Positions 53,562-62,256 of a stretch of DNA of 64,000 bases are shown here, in pieces (position 1 is the stretch's first letter; each line of letters begins with the position of its first letter). The stretch comes from Dichotomicrobium sp964540795 (lineage in GTDB: Bacteria; Pseudomonadota; Alphaproteobacteria; Rhizobiales; Rhodomicrobiaceae), in contig CAZINX010000009.1 in assembly GCA_964540795.1 (NCBI GenBank), positions 1 through 64,000 of the forward strand, in the 5' to 3' direction. The notes under the pieces were generated by a model. The model ran no database searches and had not been told where the DNA came from. It was given only the letters and a program-made list of their open reading frames with translations. The translations under genes were made by a program, and so were the position numbers.

Positions 53562-53843
53562 TTACAGCCGAGACTGCTCGCGGCTCTGCGCTTGAATACG
53601 GGCCTCCTCGTGGGCGACGTCGATCAGATAGGTGAGGAAGACGAGATTGGCATTTGACGCGATCGTGCTCAATTCGGCCAGTAGTTCGCAAATATATTGG
53701 GAGACATTCTGTTCATTGTAGACTGCTATATCTGTTTTGGCGGCATGTTTATTCAACCGCGAAATGGCTTCACTCAGTTTCTGTCCCGGCTCAATGGCGG
53801 CCTCGTCTTGATCGTGCGCCAGGTTCAGTGTAGAGCGGCTCAT
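53562..53843 (-). CDS. Small hypothetical protein, unknown function
   Basis: The 93-residue acidic/helical protein begins MSRSTLNLAHDQ, supported by GGGAG six bases before the ATG. It contains ISRLNKHAAKTDIAVYNEQN and a helical segment (ICELLAELSTIASNANLVFLTYLIDVAHEEARIQ) that could oligomerise. No family is recognised. Codon use is more AT-rich than in the flanking murB and topA genes. It sits alone on the minus strand exactly where relatives continue the division cluster. Confidence 0.55.
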   Translation of the reverse strand: MSRSTLNLAHDQDEAAIEPGQKLSEAISRLNKHAAKTDIAVYNEQNVSQYICELLAELSTIASNANLVFLTYLIDVAHEEARIQAQSREQSRL

Positions 53844-54055
53844 TGTGTGCTCCCGTCGTCTTGAAGGTTTTGTTAATGCCAAAGATCATCTCTTGACTGC
53901 AGAATACACGCCTTGGTTGTTCATGACAAGCCGACTCGCGTGATCGGTGACATTGAATTGACAGACTGGCCGAAAATCCACAGGTCTTCCCCGTTATGCC
54001 GCGGCGCGCGCCGCGCAGCACGGAACGCCGGACAGGCTCAGGAACGAGCGCATTG

Positions 54056-56827
54056 ATGAACATTGTGATCGTCGAATCCGCCGCCAAGGCGAAAACCATC
54101 AACAAATACCTTGGCCGGGACTACAAGGTGCTCGCGTCCTACGGGCATGTGAGCGATCTGCCCGCCAAGGACGGTTCGGTCGAGCCGGACAAGGACTTCG
54201 AGATGCACTGGCGCGTCTCGCCGGACTCGACGAAGGTGATCCGGGAGATCGTCAACGAGGTGAAAAAGGCCGACCGGCTGATCCTCGCGACCGACCCGGA
54301 CCGTGAGGGCGAGGCGATCTCGTGGCACCTGCTGCGCATCCTCGAGGAGAAGAAGGCGCTCAAGGGCGTGAAGGTCCAGCGAGTCGCCTTCAACGCGGTG
54401 ACGAAGGACGCCGTGCGTCAGGCGCTGGAGCAGCCGCGCGACATCGACTCGCCGCTGGTGGAAGCCTATCTGGCGCGCCGGGCGCTGGATTATCTCGTCG
54501 GCTTCACGCTGTCGCCGGTGCTGTGGCGCAAGCTGCCGGGCGCGCGCTCGGCCGGGCGGGTTCAGTCGGTTGCGCTGCGTATCGTCTGCGACCGAGAGCT
54601 GGAGATCGAGGCGTTCAAGAGCCAGGAATACTGGACGATCAATGCCGCGCTGGCGAACGCGGCTGGAGAGGACTTCGCGGCCAGGTTGCATTCGCGCGAG
54701 GGCAAGAAGCTCGGCAAGTTCGACGTGCCGAATGAGGCCGAGGCCGCGGCCATCCGCGATGCGGTGACCGGCGGGGCTTTTCACGTCTCCAGCGTCGAGC
54801 GCAAGTCAGCCAGGCGCAACCCGTCGCCGCCGTTCACCACGTCGACGCTGCAGCAGGAAGCCTCGCGCAAGCTGCGCTTTTCGCCGAGCCGCACCATGCA
54901 GATCGCCCAGAAGCTCTATGAAGGCGTCGATCTCGGCGGCGAAACGGTCGGCCTCATTACCTATATGCGAACCGATGGCGTGCAGGTCGCGCCGGAAGCG
55001 CTGACGCAGTGCCGGAAAGTGATCGGCGGCGATTTTGGCGACAAGTATCTGCCTACAAGCCCGCGACACTACAAGACAAAAGCGAAAAACGCGCAGGAGG
55101 CGCATGAGGCCGTTCGTCCGACCGATTACGGCCGCGCGCCGGACGGCATCAAGCGCTACCTCAAGGATGATGAGTTCAAGCTCTACAAGCTGATCTGGCA
55201 GCGCGCCGTCGCGAGCCAGATGGCGAGCGCCGAAGTTGACCGCACGACCGTCGACATCGAAACGCACGGCAAGGACGACGCGCGCTACACCTTCCGCGCG
55301 ACGGGGCAGGTCATTACCTTCGACGGCTTCCTCAAGCTCTACGAGGAAGGGCGCGACGACACGGCGGATGAGGACGGCGCCCGCCTGCCGCCGCTGATGG
55401 AAAACGAGACGGTGCAGGCCAAGGCCATAGAGCCGAAGCAGCATTTCACCGAGCCGCCCCCGCGCTTCACCGAGGCCACGCTTATCAAGAAGCTGGAGGA
55501 ATTGGGCATCGGGCGGCCGTCAACTTACGCCAGCACCATGAACGTGCTGCGCGAGCGCGATTATGTCCGGCTGGAGAAGAACCGGCTGGTGCCGGAGGAT
55601 CGCGGCCGGCTGGTCACCGCGTTCCTGGAGAGCTTTTTCCAGCGCTATGTCGAGTATGATTTCACCGCCGATCTGGAGGAAAAGCTCGACCGCATCTCCG
55701 CCGGCGATCTGGAATGGAAGCAGGTGCTGCGCGACTTCTGGCGCGATTTTCTCGGCGCCGTCGACGAGATCAAGGACCTGCGTGTCTCCGAGGTGCTGGA
55801 GGCGCTCAACGAGATCCTCGGGCCGCATATCTTCCCCGATGCGGGCGATGGCGCGGACCCGCGCGCCTGTCCGTCCTGCGCGGATGGCCGGCTCAGCCTG
55901 AAGGTCGGCAAGTTCGGGGCATTTATCGGCTGCTCGAATTACCCCGAATGCCGCTTTACCCGCCAGCTCGGCAAGGCTGGCGAGGAGGGCCGGGAGGGGG
56001 CGACGCCGGACACTGTGGAGCTTGGAGTCGACCCCGAAACCGGCGAGCCGGTGACGCTGAGGAGCGGGCGGTTTGGCCCGTATGTTCAGCTTGGCGAGGC
56101 GCAGAATGGCGAAAAACCCAAGCGCGCCTCGGTGCCGAAAGGCATGGACCCCGCGCAGGTCACGCTCGACATGGCGCTGCGCCTGCTGGCGCTGCCGCGC
56201 GAAGTCGGCCCCCACCCCGAAACCGGCAAGCCGATCGTCGCCGGGATCGGGCGCTACGGTCCGTTTGTTGAGCACGGGGGCAAATACGCCAATCTCGACA
56301 GTGCGGACGAGGTGTTTACCGTCGGCCTGAACCGCGCGGTGAGTTTGCTGGCCGAGGCGAAGAAAGGCCGCCCGCGCGGGGCGACTGTACTCAAGGAGTT
56401 GGGCGAACATCCTGAACTCGGCGGCGCGATCCAGGTTTGCGACGGCCGCTACGGACCCTATGTAAAGCACGGGAAGATCAACGCGACACTGCCGAAAGAC
56501 GCCGACCCGGCAGAACTGAGCGTCGAGAAAGCCATCGAACTGATCGCCGCGAAGGCGGAAAAGAGCGGCAAGAAGCCCGCGAAGGCGAAGTCGGGCGCGA
56601 AGAACGGCGCCAAGGCCAAGACGGCCGCGAAATCCGCCAAAAAGCCGGCGACCAAAACGGAATCCGGCGAGGCGACGACCGCCAAGGGAAAGGGAAAGGC
56701 CAAGGGACAGGCCGCCAAAAGCGGGAATGGCGCTGGCGCGAAACGCAAATCCGCATCCGCGAAGCCAGGTGCGAAAAGAACTGGCGGAAAGAAGGCCAGC
56801 GATGCCCCGTCCGACAGCGTTCGTTGA
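54056..56827 (+). CDS. topA: DNA topoisomerase I
   Basis: The 923-residue type IA topoisomerase starts with a Toprim domain (MNIVIVESAAKAKTI; the acidic motif TDPDREGEA at 79-87) and has the catalytic tyrosine Y303 in GLITYMRTDG. The C-terminal region has one four-cysteine zinc finger (CPSC ... GCSNYPEC), then topo C-repeat units (RFGPYVQLG, RYGPFVEHG, RYGPYVKHG). A long Lys/Ala/Gly-rich basic tail of about 90 residues follows. It relaxes negative supercoils. The frame remains open upstream, but the Toprim start fixes the ATG. Confidence 0.95.
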   Translation: MNIVIVESAAKAKTINKYLGRDYKVLASYGHVSDLPAKDGSVEPDKDFEMHWRVSPDSTKVIREIVNEVKKADRLILATDPDREGEAISWHLLRILEEKKALKGVKVQRVAFNAVTKDAVRQALEQPRDIDSPLVEAYLARRALDYLVGFTLSPVLWRKLPGARSAGRVQSVALRIVCDRELEIEAFKSQEYWTINAALANAAGEDFAARLHSREGKKLGKFDVPNEAEAAAIRDAVTGGAFHVSSVERKSARRNPSPPFTTSTLQQEASRKLRFSPSRTMQIAQKLYEGVDLGGETVGLITYMRTDGVQVAPEALTQCRKVIGGDFGDKYLPTSPRHYKTKAKNAQEAHEAVRPTDYGRAPDGIKRYLKDDEFKLYKLIWQRAVASQMASAEVDRTTVDIETHGKDDARYTFRATGQVITFDGFLKLYEEGRDDTADEDGARLPPLMENETVQAKAIEPKQHFTEPPPRFTEATLIKKLEELGIGRPSTYASTMNVLRERDYVRLEKNRLVPEDRGRLVTAFLESFFQRYVEYDFTADLEEKLDRISAGDLEWKQVLRDFWRDFLGAVDEIKDLRVSEVLEALNEILGPHIFPDAGDGADPRACPSCADGRLSLKVGKFGAFIGCSNYPECRFTRQLGKAGEEGREGATPDTVELGVDPETGEPVTLRSGRFGPYVQLGEAQNGEKPKRASVPKGMDPAQVTLDMALRLLALPREVGPHPETGKPIVAGIGRYGPFVEHGGKYANLDSADEVFTVGLNRAVSLLAEAKKGRPRGATVLKELGEHPELGGAIQVCDGRYGPYVKHGKINATLPKDADPAELSVEKAIELIAAKAEKSGKKPAKAKSGAKNGAKAKTAAKSAKKPATKTESGEATTAKGKGKAKGQAAKSGNGAGAKRKSASAKPGAKRTGGKKASDAPSDSVR

Positions 56828-56909
56828 TGACGCCCGGTCTGCGCGGACATACTGAAACGCGACATTTGAAGGGTTGCCCGGCAACACCGATTAGCCCGGC
56901 ACGGCAATT

Positions 56910-59261
56910 ATGACAAGCAAGACATCCTCCCGGCCCGACAGTATGCCCAGCGACGGCGGCCGGGATCGCCTGCCCAGCAAACAGGACATTCTCACCTTCA
57001 TCGAGGAGTCGCCCGGCGAGGTTGGAAAGCGCGAGATCGCGCGGGCCTTCCACATCAAGGGTTCGGATCGCATTGCGCTGAAAGAGTTGCTGCGCGAAAT
57101 GGCCGACGAAGGCCTCATCAAGGGAAAGCGCAAGCATCTGCGCAAGCCGGGCGGGCTGCCCAACGTCACTGTCATCGAGATCACCGGCCGCGATGCGGAT
57201 GGCGAGTTCGTCGCGCTGCCCGCGACCTGGCCGGAGGAAGAAGGCCCGCCGCCGCGCATACTGATCGCCCCGGACAGCAAAAGCCCGGGCGCGGCAGTGG
57301 GCGTCGGCGACCGCGTGCTGGCGCGGCTCGCCCCGGCCGACGCCGAGGACGTCGAGACGGAAGAGGGCGCTTATGCCTATATCGCCCGGCCGATCAAGCG
57401 CCTGAGCCGCGAAAAGATCCGCCAGCTCGGCGTGTTCCGTGCCCAGGGCGCAGGCGGGCTTATCACCCCTATCGAAAAGAAACAGCGCAAGGAATGGCGC
57501 GTCGAGCCGGGCCGCACGGGCGAGGCCGAGGACGGCGAGCTGGTGCGCTTCGAGACCGTGCGGCACGGGCGCTTCGGCGAGCTTGCGCGCGTGATCGAGC
57601 GGCTCGGGCATCCAAAGTCGCAGCGCGCGGTCAGCCTGATCGCCATCCACGCCTATGACCTGCCCTATGAATTCCCGAACCCGGTGCTGAACGAACTGGA
57701 CAAGCTCCCCGAGCCGGACTGGAGCGCGCATGAGGATCTTCGTCATCTGCCGCTTATCACCATCGACCCGGAGGACGCGCGCGACCACGACGATGCGGTC
57801 TGGGCCGCGCCGGACGACGACCCGGCCAACAAGGGCGGCTGGATTGTCGTCGTGGCGATCGCCGACGTGGCGTTTTATGTGCGCCCTGACACCGCTCTGG
57901 ACCAGGAGGCGCTGCGGCGCGGCAACTCGGTCTATTTCCCGGACCGCGTTGTGCCGATGCTGCCGGAAAAGCTGTCGAACGAGCTGTGTTCGCTGCGCCC
58001 GCACGAGGACCGGCTGTGCCTTGCGGTGCGCATGGTGTTCGGCGCGGACGGCTCGAAGCGCGGCCACAAGTTCATGCGCGCGGCGATGCGCTCCCACGCC
58101 AAGCTGCATTATGCGCAGGCGCAAGCCGCCATTGACGGCCGGCCGGACGATGTGACTGGGCCTTTGCTGGAGCAGGTGCTGCGACCGCTATTCGCCGCGT
58201 ATGACGCGCTGGCTGAGGCGCGGGACCGGCGTGGGCCTCTCGACCTCGACATTCCCGAGCGGAAGATAAAGCTCGACGAGACCGGCGAGATCGCGGAGAT
58301 CGTCATGCCCGAGCGGCTGACGGCGCACCGGCTGATCGAGGAGTTCATGATCCAGGCCAATGTCGCGGCGGCGGAATTTCTCGAAGCGGAAAGCTCGCCG
58401 CTGCTTTACCGCGTCCATGACACGCCGGGGCTGGACAAGCTCGAAGCAACTGGCGAGTTCCTGCAATCCATCGGTTTCAAGCTGCCGAAATCCGGGGTGA
58501 TGAAGCCGGAGCAGTTCAACCGCATTCTGGAGCGCGCGCGCGACAGCGAATACTCGCTGCTGGTCAACGACGTGATCCTGCGCGCGCAGGCGCAAGCGGA
58601 GTACAGCGTCGGCAATTACGGGCATTTCGGGCTGAACCTGCGCCGCTATGCGCATTTCACATCGCCGATTCGGCGGTATGCCGATCTGGTCGTCCACCGC
58701 TCGCTGGTGCGCGCGCTGGGCGGCGGGCCGGGGGCGCTGAGCGATGAGGAGGTCGCGCACCTCGACAAGGTGGCCGAGGCGATCTCCACCGCCGAGCGCC
58801 GTGCGATGGCAGCCGAGCGCGACACCATCGACCGGCTGGTCGCGTCCTATTTGGCCGACAAGCTGGGCGCGACATTCCGCGCGCGCATTTCCGGCGTGAC
58901 GCGCGCTGGCCTGTTCGTGCGGCTTTCCGACACAGGGGCGGATGGTTTCATTCCGATCTCGACCATCGGCAAGGATCATTACATCTACATGGCGGACGCC
59001 CATGCGCTGGTTGGCCAGCAGACCGGCGAGACCTTCCGGCTGGGCGATAGCGTGGAGGTGCGGCTGGTGGAGGCAGTCCCTGATGCCGGCGCGCTGCGCT
59101 TCGAGCTGCTGAGCGAAGGGCGGCACAAGTCGGAGGCGCTGGGCAAGGCGCAAGCGGCGCGCGTCGGCAAGAGCGCGCGACGGACACCGCCCACGCGCGA
59201 CAAGAAGGCCGGGAAGAAGGCCGGAGCCAAGCGCAGCCCCGGGAAGTCATCGCGGCGGTAG
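56910..59261 (+). CDS. rnr: Ribonuclease R
   Basis: The 783-residue 3'-to-5' exoribonuclease has an N-terminal winged-helix region (KQDILTFIEESPGEVGKREIARAF), cold-shock domains, and the RNB catalytic domain with the Asp cluster in TIDPEDARDHDDAVW. The conserved ANVAAAEFLE and HFTSPIRRYADLVVHR follow, then an S1 domain (GATFRARISGVTRAGLFVRL). A Lys-rich tail ends the protein. It degrades structured RNA. It follows topA by 82 bp in the conserved topA-rnr order. Confidence 0.95.
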   Translation: MTSKTSSRPDSMPSDGGRDRLPSKQDILTFIEESPGEVGKREIARAFHIKGSDRIALKELLREMADEGLIKGKRKHLRKPGGLPNVTVIEITGRDADGEFVALPATWPEEEGPPPRILIAPDSKSPGAAVGVGDRVLARLAPADAEDVETEEGAYAYIARPIKRLSREKIRQLGVFRAQGAGGLITPIEKKQRKEWRVEPGRTGEAEDGELVRFETVRHGRFGELARVIERLGHPKSQRAVSLIAIHAYDLPYEFPNPVLNELDKLPEPDWSAHEDLRHLPLITIDPEDARDHDDAVWAAPDDDPANKGGWIVVVAIADVAFYVRPDTALDQEALRRGNSVYFPDRVVPMLPEKLSNELCSLRPHEDRLCLAVRMVFGADGSKRGHKFMRAAMRSHAKLHYAQAQAAIDGRPDDVTGPLLEQVLRPLFAAYDALAEARDRRGPLDLDIPERKIKLDETGEIAEIVMPERLTAHRLIEEFMIQANVAAAEFLEAESSPLLYRVHDTPGLDKLEATGEFLQSIGFKLPKSGVMKPEQFNRILERARDSEYSLLVNDVILRAQAQAEYSVGNYGHFGLNLRRYAHFTSPIRRYADLVVHRSLVRALGGGPGALSDEEVAHLDKVAEAISTAERRAMAAERDTIDRLVASYLADKLGATFRARISGVTRAGLFVRLSDTGADGFIPISTIGKDHYIYMADAHALVGQQTGETFRLGDSVEVRLVEAVPDAGALRFELLSEGRHKSEALGKAQAARVGKSARRTPPTRDKKAGKKAGAKRSPGKSSRR

Positions 59262-59280
59262 ACGGGAGACAAGACGGAAG

Positions 59281-59712
59281 ATGGGGTTCAGCACGCAGAC
59301 GGATGTGAAATTGCCGCAGCGTCCGGTATGGCGCTCGCTATGGCGCGGCGCGCGGCGCAATTGCCCGGCTTGCGGGCGCAGCGGAGTCTTCGCGCGCTTC
59401 CTCAAGGTCCGCGACGCCTGCGCCGCCTGCGGCGAGGCGCTCTATCATCACCGCGCGGATGATGCGCCGCCGTATTTCACCATCTTCATTGTCGGCCATC
59501 TGATCCTGCTGCCGGTCATGTGGCTGGAACTGGCTGCGCAGCCGGCGGTCTGGCTGCATATGATCCTTTGGCTGCCGCTGGCGGTGCTGCTGAGTGTGTG
59601 GTTGCTGCCAGTGGTGAAAGGCGCGGTCGTGGGCTTGCAATGGGCCAATTACATGCACGGCTTCGATCCGAACAGCGACGAGCGCGAGGCCGGGCCGCGA
59701 ACAGAGCTGTGA
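59281..59712 (+). CDS. DUF983 membrane protein with two CxxC motifs
   Basis: The 143-residue protein begins with a zinc-ribbon-like region: CPACGRSGVF near residue 24 and CAACGEAL near 44, the latter followed by YHHRADDAPPYFTIFIVGH. Two membrane spans follow (about 60-80 and 88-110). DUF983 proteins are common in Alphaproteobacteria next to rnr and nudix genes, as here, and have no assigned function. It lies 19 bp after rnr, and its stop is 14 bp before the nudix gene, so all three probably share a transcript. Confidence 0.85.
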   Translation: MGFSTQTDVKLPQRPVWRSLWRGARRNCPACGRSGVFARFLKVRDACAACGEALYHHRADDAPPYFTIFIVGHLILLPVMWLELAAQPAVWLHMILWLPLAVLLSVWLLPVVKGAVVGLQWANYMHGFDPNSDEREAGPRTEL

Positions 59713-59726
59713 GACGAGGCCGCACC

Positions 59727-60431
59727 ATGTCGTTGCCCGCGGGCATTGCGGGCGCGACCGAGGAATACCTCTCCCGCCCCTTGCCGCCGGGCAAATGGCC
59801 GCAACGCCCCGCACGCGATGCCGCCAGCCTCGTGATCCTCGATGACAGCAATGGCGAACCCCGCATCCTCATGGGCCGTCGGGCGAGCGGGCATGTGTTC
59901 ATGCCAGGCGTGCTGGTATTTCCGGGCGGGCGGGTCGAGCCGCGCGATTATCGCGTCCGGCCGCGCCATGACTTCCCGGCCGCGGCCGTCGAGAAGATTG
60001 CCGCGCGCAGCCGGACGAAGCACCCGGCCGCCTTTGCCCGCGCCCTCGCCACTGCCGCATTGCGTGAGGCGATGGAGGAGGCCGGCTTCCTGTCGCCGGG
60101 CTGCCGTCCCGAGGGTAGGGCCGATCTGCGCCGGCTCACCTTCGTGCTGCGCGCGCTAACGCCTCCAAAGCGCCCGCGCCGCTTCGACACGCGCTTCTTC
60201 TGCCTGCGTTGCCGGGGCGCGGCGGCGATCCTGCGGCCCGGCGACGGCGAGCTTGAGGATATCAGCTGGTATGCGCTCGATGCGCTGGCCAAGGAGGAGC
60301 TGCATGTGGTATCGCGCGCAGTCATCGAGACGCTGATGCGCCGGCTGCACGCTGGCCGCCTCGACGACCCGAACGCGCCGGCTCCGTTTCTCTTCGCGCG
60401 CGGCAGCGGTTTTCAACGGGTGATCTTGTAG
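59727..60431 (+). CDS. NUDIX hydrolase with interrupted Nudix box
   Basis: The 234-residue protein has the start of the Nudix fold at LMGRRASGHVFMPGVLVFPGGRVEP and the catalytic helix LREAMEEAGF. They are separated by an insertion of about 50 residues (including RPRHDFPAAAVEKIAARS), as in NUDT19-like CoA and nucleotide diphosphatases. It would cleave a nucleoside diphosphate linked to another group. The start MSLPAG is used because the upstream in-frame part is antisense-like read-through of DUF983. It is in the rnr-DUF983 gene run. Confidence 0.82.
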   Translation: MSLPAGIAGATEEYLSRPLPPGKWPQRPARDAASLVILDDSNGEPRILMGRRASGHVFMPGVLVFPGGRVEPRDYRVRPRHDFPAAAVEKIAARSRTKHPAAFARALATAALREAMEEAGFLSPGCRPEGRADLRRLTFVLRALTPPKRPRRFDTRFFCLRCRGAAAILRPGDGELEDISWYALDALAKEELHVVSRAVIETLMRRLHAGRLDDPNAPAPFLFARGSGFQRVIL

Positions 60432-60511
60432 CCTGACACCCGTTCTTGACATCAGCGTCGCCCTCGGTAACTGTGTCGGCAAGTTAGCAGTCCCGTTTTC
60501 TGGAGCAGTCA

Positions 60512-60679
60512 ATGGCCAAACCGACGACTCAAAAGATCAAACTCGTGAGTTCGGCTGGAACCGGATATTTTTACGTAACGAAGAAGAATACCCGCAACCT
60601 GACGGAGAAGCTTGTTCTGAAGAAGTACGATCCGGTCGCGCGCAAGCACGTCGAATTCAAGGAAGCCAAGCTCAAATAA
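60512..60679 (+). CDS. rpmG: 50S ribosomal protein L33
   Basis: The 55-residue frame starts MAKPTTQKIKLVSSAGTGYF and continues with YVTKKNTRNLTEKLVLKKYD and VARKHVEFKEAKLK, the full and characteristic L33 sequence. This is the cysteine-free type typical of Gram-negative bacteria. TGGAG lies nine bases before the ATG. It sits after the nudix gene, in the position usual for Alphaproteobacteria. It is a component of the large ribosomal subunit near the E site. Confidence 0.97.
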   Translation: MAKPTTQKIKLVSSAGTGYFYVTKKNTRNLTEKLVLKKYDPVARKHVEFKEAKLK

Positions 60680-60698
60680 GCGGGTAACGCCAGGATCG

Positions 60699-60721
60699 GC
60701 GCTACGCCTTCTGCGCTTTTT
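60699..60721 (+). terminator. Possible weak terminator after rpmG
   Basis: GCGC (60699-60702) can pair with GCGC (60713-60716), followed by five T residues, 19 bp after the rpmG stop. The stem is short, so efficiency would be low. Confidence 0.35.
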
Positions 60722-60802
60722 CCAATTTCTCGGCAAACATATGATGGTTCGGTGAGGTGTGGCGTGCATCGGGTATGCGCGCCCGACGCGCCTTCGCCGC
60801 GA

Positions 60803-61050
60803 GCCAGCCCCACGACCACTCGGCAGCGGGGTACATCCAAGGAGTCGTGAGGGCTGGCCTTCAAGTCAAATCAACCAAAGAGGGCGTTGGTCATTTGACT
60901 TGTTGGCCGAAATGGCACCGGCGCTTGCGAGGAGGCCACTCAACCGCGCACCATCCGGCCTATCCCCCAAGCCAGGAGATGCGGCGAACCTGGCAAGCCG
61001 GGGGAAACTCTTGATTTCCACAACAGTAAGCGGGAAAAAGCCGCACTTTT
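60803..61050 (+). ncRNA. Candidate structured non-coding RNA between rpmG and divK
   Basis: This stretch of DNA, with no supported gene, folds into consecutive hairpins. GCCAGCCCCACGAC (60803-60816) pairs with GTCGTGAGGGCTGGC (60844-60858) with one bulge. CAAGTCAAAT (60862-60871) pairs perfectly with ATTTGACTTG (60893-60902), with an inner ACCAA/TTGGT stem. CCCCC..CCAGG (60964-60976) pairs with CCTGG..GGGGG (60989-61004). GCGG/CCGC (61030-61044) is followed by ACTTTT, terminator-like on the plus strand. It matches no RNA family I recognise. The rest of 60680-61309 holds only the palindrome noted below. Confidence 0.45.
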
Positions 61051-61195
61051 CAAGCGTTGTCGATTCTCATCCGGCGTCAAGCGTGCGGGTTCCCGCCTGG
61101 GTGTTGGACATTCCTGGCCTCTGCGATTGGCGGCCACATCCGAATTCGCTGTCAAGCATAAACGGATAATTCACTGAAAAGCAATATTTACAATT

Positions 61196-61208
61196 GTTTA
61201 CGGTAAAC
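61196..61208. promoter_or_regulatory. Palindrome downstream of divK
   Basis: GTTTAC-G-GTAAAC is a perfect inverted repeat followed directly by another GGTAAA. It lies in an AT-rich patch about 100 bp past the divK stop. It may be an operator for an unseen transcript or the remnant of a lost promoter. Confidence 0.3.
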
Positions 61209-61309
61209 GGTAAATCCGCCGGGGCGCGGTCCCGCCCCCTGCCGTCTTGCGCGCCGAGTTATCCCCAGAAAAAGAGGATTCGCGCGATGCGGACACGCCC
61301 GACCCTGCG

Positions 61310-61825
61310 TCAGTCCTTATTAATGAACTGCTCAATCGTTTCGAGAAAAGCGCCGACCGCGATCGGTTTGGAGATATAGGCTTCGCACCCGCCCTCGCGA
61401 ATGCGCTGCTCGTCGCCCTTCATGGCAAAGGCCGTGACCGCGATCACCGGAATATCCTTGAGCGCATCGTCCTCCTTCAGCCACTTGGTCACGTCCAGGC
61501 CCGACACTTCGGGAAGCTGAATGTCCATCAGGATCAGGGCGGGGCGGTGCTTGCGCGCCAGCGGCAAGGCGTCCATGCCATTGCGCGTCTGGATGGTCCG
61601 GTAGCCGTGCGCTTCCAGCAGGTCGTTGAACAACTTCATGTTCAACTCGTTGTCCTCGACGATCAGAACCGTCTTGCCTCTCGCCCCGCGGCCGCCGATG
61701 CCGTTTCCGGGGCTGGCGCGTTCGGTGCGCGGGCCGCGCCCGGCGGCCGCGGCGGGGCTGCGCGCGACGGCTGGCTCGCCCGTTTTTTTTCCTCGGCGTG
61801 TCCTCGTATCTTCAAATTCCGGCAT
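61310..61825 (-). CDS. divK: DivK-type single-domain response regulator with N-terminal extension
   Basis: The 171-residue product ends in an almost canonical DivK receiver: TVLIVEDNELNMKLFNDLLE, the phosphoacceptor D101 in LILMDIQLPEVSG, TKWLKEDD, TAFAMKGDE and EGGCEAYISKP. DivK controls cell-cycle and polarity kinases (PleC, DivJ, DivL). The usual protein starts just before TVLIVEDN, but no ATG, GTG or TTG is available there. The nearest start, MPEFEDTRT, therefore adds a disordered, Arg/Ala/Gly-rich extension of about 48 residues. pleD, commonly co-transcribed, is absent. Confidence 0.85.
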   Translation of the reverse strand: MPEFEDTRTRRGKKTGEPAVARSPAAAAGRGPRTERASPGNGIGGRGARGKTVLIVEDNELNMKLFNDLLEAHGYRTIQTRNGMDALPLARKHRPALILMDIQLPEVSGLDVTKWLKEDDALKDIPVIAVTAFAMKGDEQRIREGGCEAYISKPIAVGAFLETIEQFINKD

Positions 61826-61958
61826 AAGCTGTCTTGCGGATGGTTGGATGTTCGGGCCGCCCCTCCAGCCCTGCGCGCTGCCCTCGCAGATCGTAGGAGC
61901 CAACCGTAAAAAAAAGGCTCTGCGCTCGCACAAACATGCGACCAAGGATGGAGCAGTC

Positions 61959-62246
61959 ATGAAACGCGCTTCCCACCCTCATCGTATCGATCTCGACGCT
62001 GCCGAAGCTCTCGCGTTTCGGGCCGTCGCCTTCATTGCCTCGGACGATGGCTATCTGGCAGATTTTCTGTCCCGCAGCGGCCTTTCGCCCCAGGCGCTTG
62101 CGGAGTTCATCGAGGATCGCGCCTTCCTCACGGGCGTGCTGGACCACCTGCTCGCTGACGAATCCCTCTTGCTCGCCTTTTGCGGCAACGCCGGCATCGA
62201 CCCCGCGGACATTCAGCCGGCGCGCAATGCGCTTTTTCCGTCTTGA
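61959..62246 (+). CDS. DUF3572 protein
   Basis: The 95-residue protein has the family pattern EALAFRAVAFIASDDGYLADFLSRSGLSPQALAEFIEDRAFLTGVLDHLLADESLLLAFCGNAGIDP. This is an all-helical fold of unknown function found beside divK in many Rhizobiales. The start MKRASHP is supported by GGAG upstream. It is divergent from divK across 133 bp, so the two share an upstream region. Confidence 0.85.
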   Translation: MKRASHPHRIDLDAAEALAFRAVAFIASDDGYLADFLSRSGLSPQALAEFIEDRAFLTGVLDHLLADESLLLAFCGNAGIDPADIQPARNALFPS

Positions 62247-62256
62247 GCGCATGGCT

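Noticed and set aside
60964..61050. Possibility that the region after rpmG is RNase P RNA, 4.5S RNA or two-piece tmRNA
   Set aside because: The invariant blocks of those RNAs, including a tmRNA tag frame and a tRNA-like T arm with CCA, were looked for and not found.
60757..61169. Two overlapping plus-strand frames between rpmG and divK
   Set aside because: The translations contain no recognisable domain, the two frames compete with each other, and the DNA is dominated by inverted repeats that better fit RNA structure.
61256..61270. TTATCCCCA near 61260 as a DnaA box or replication origin
   Set aside because: It is a single imperfect match with no cluster of boxes, no AT-rich unwinding region beside it and no origin-linked genes.
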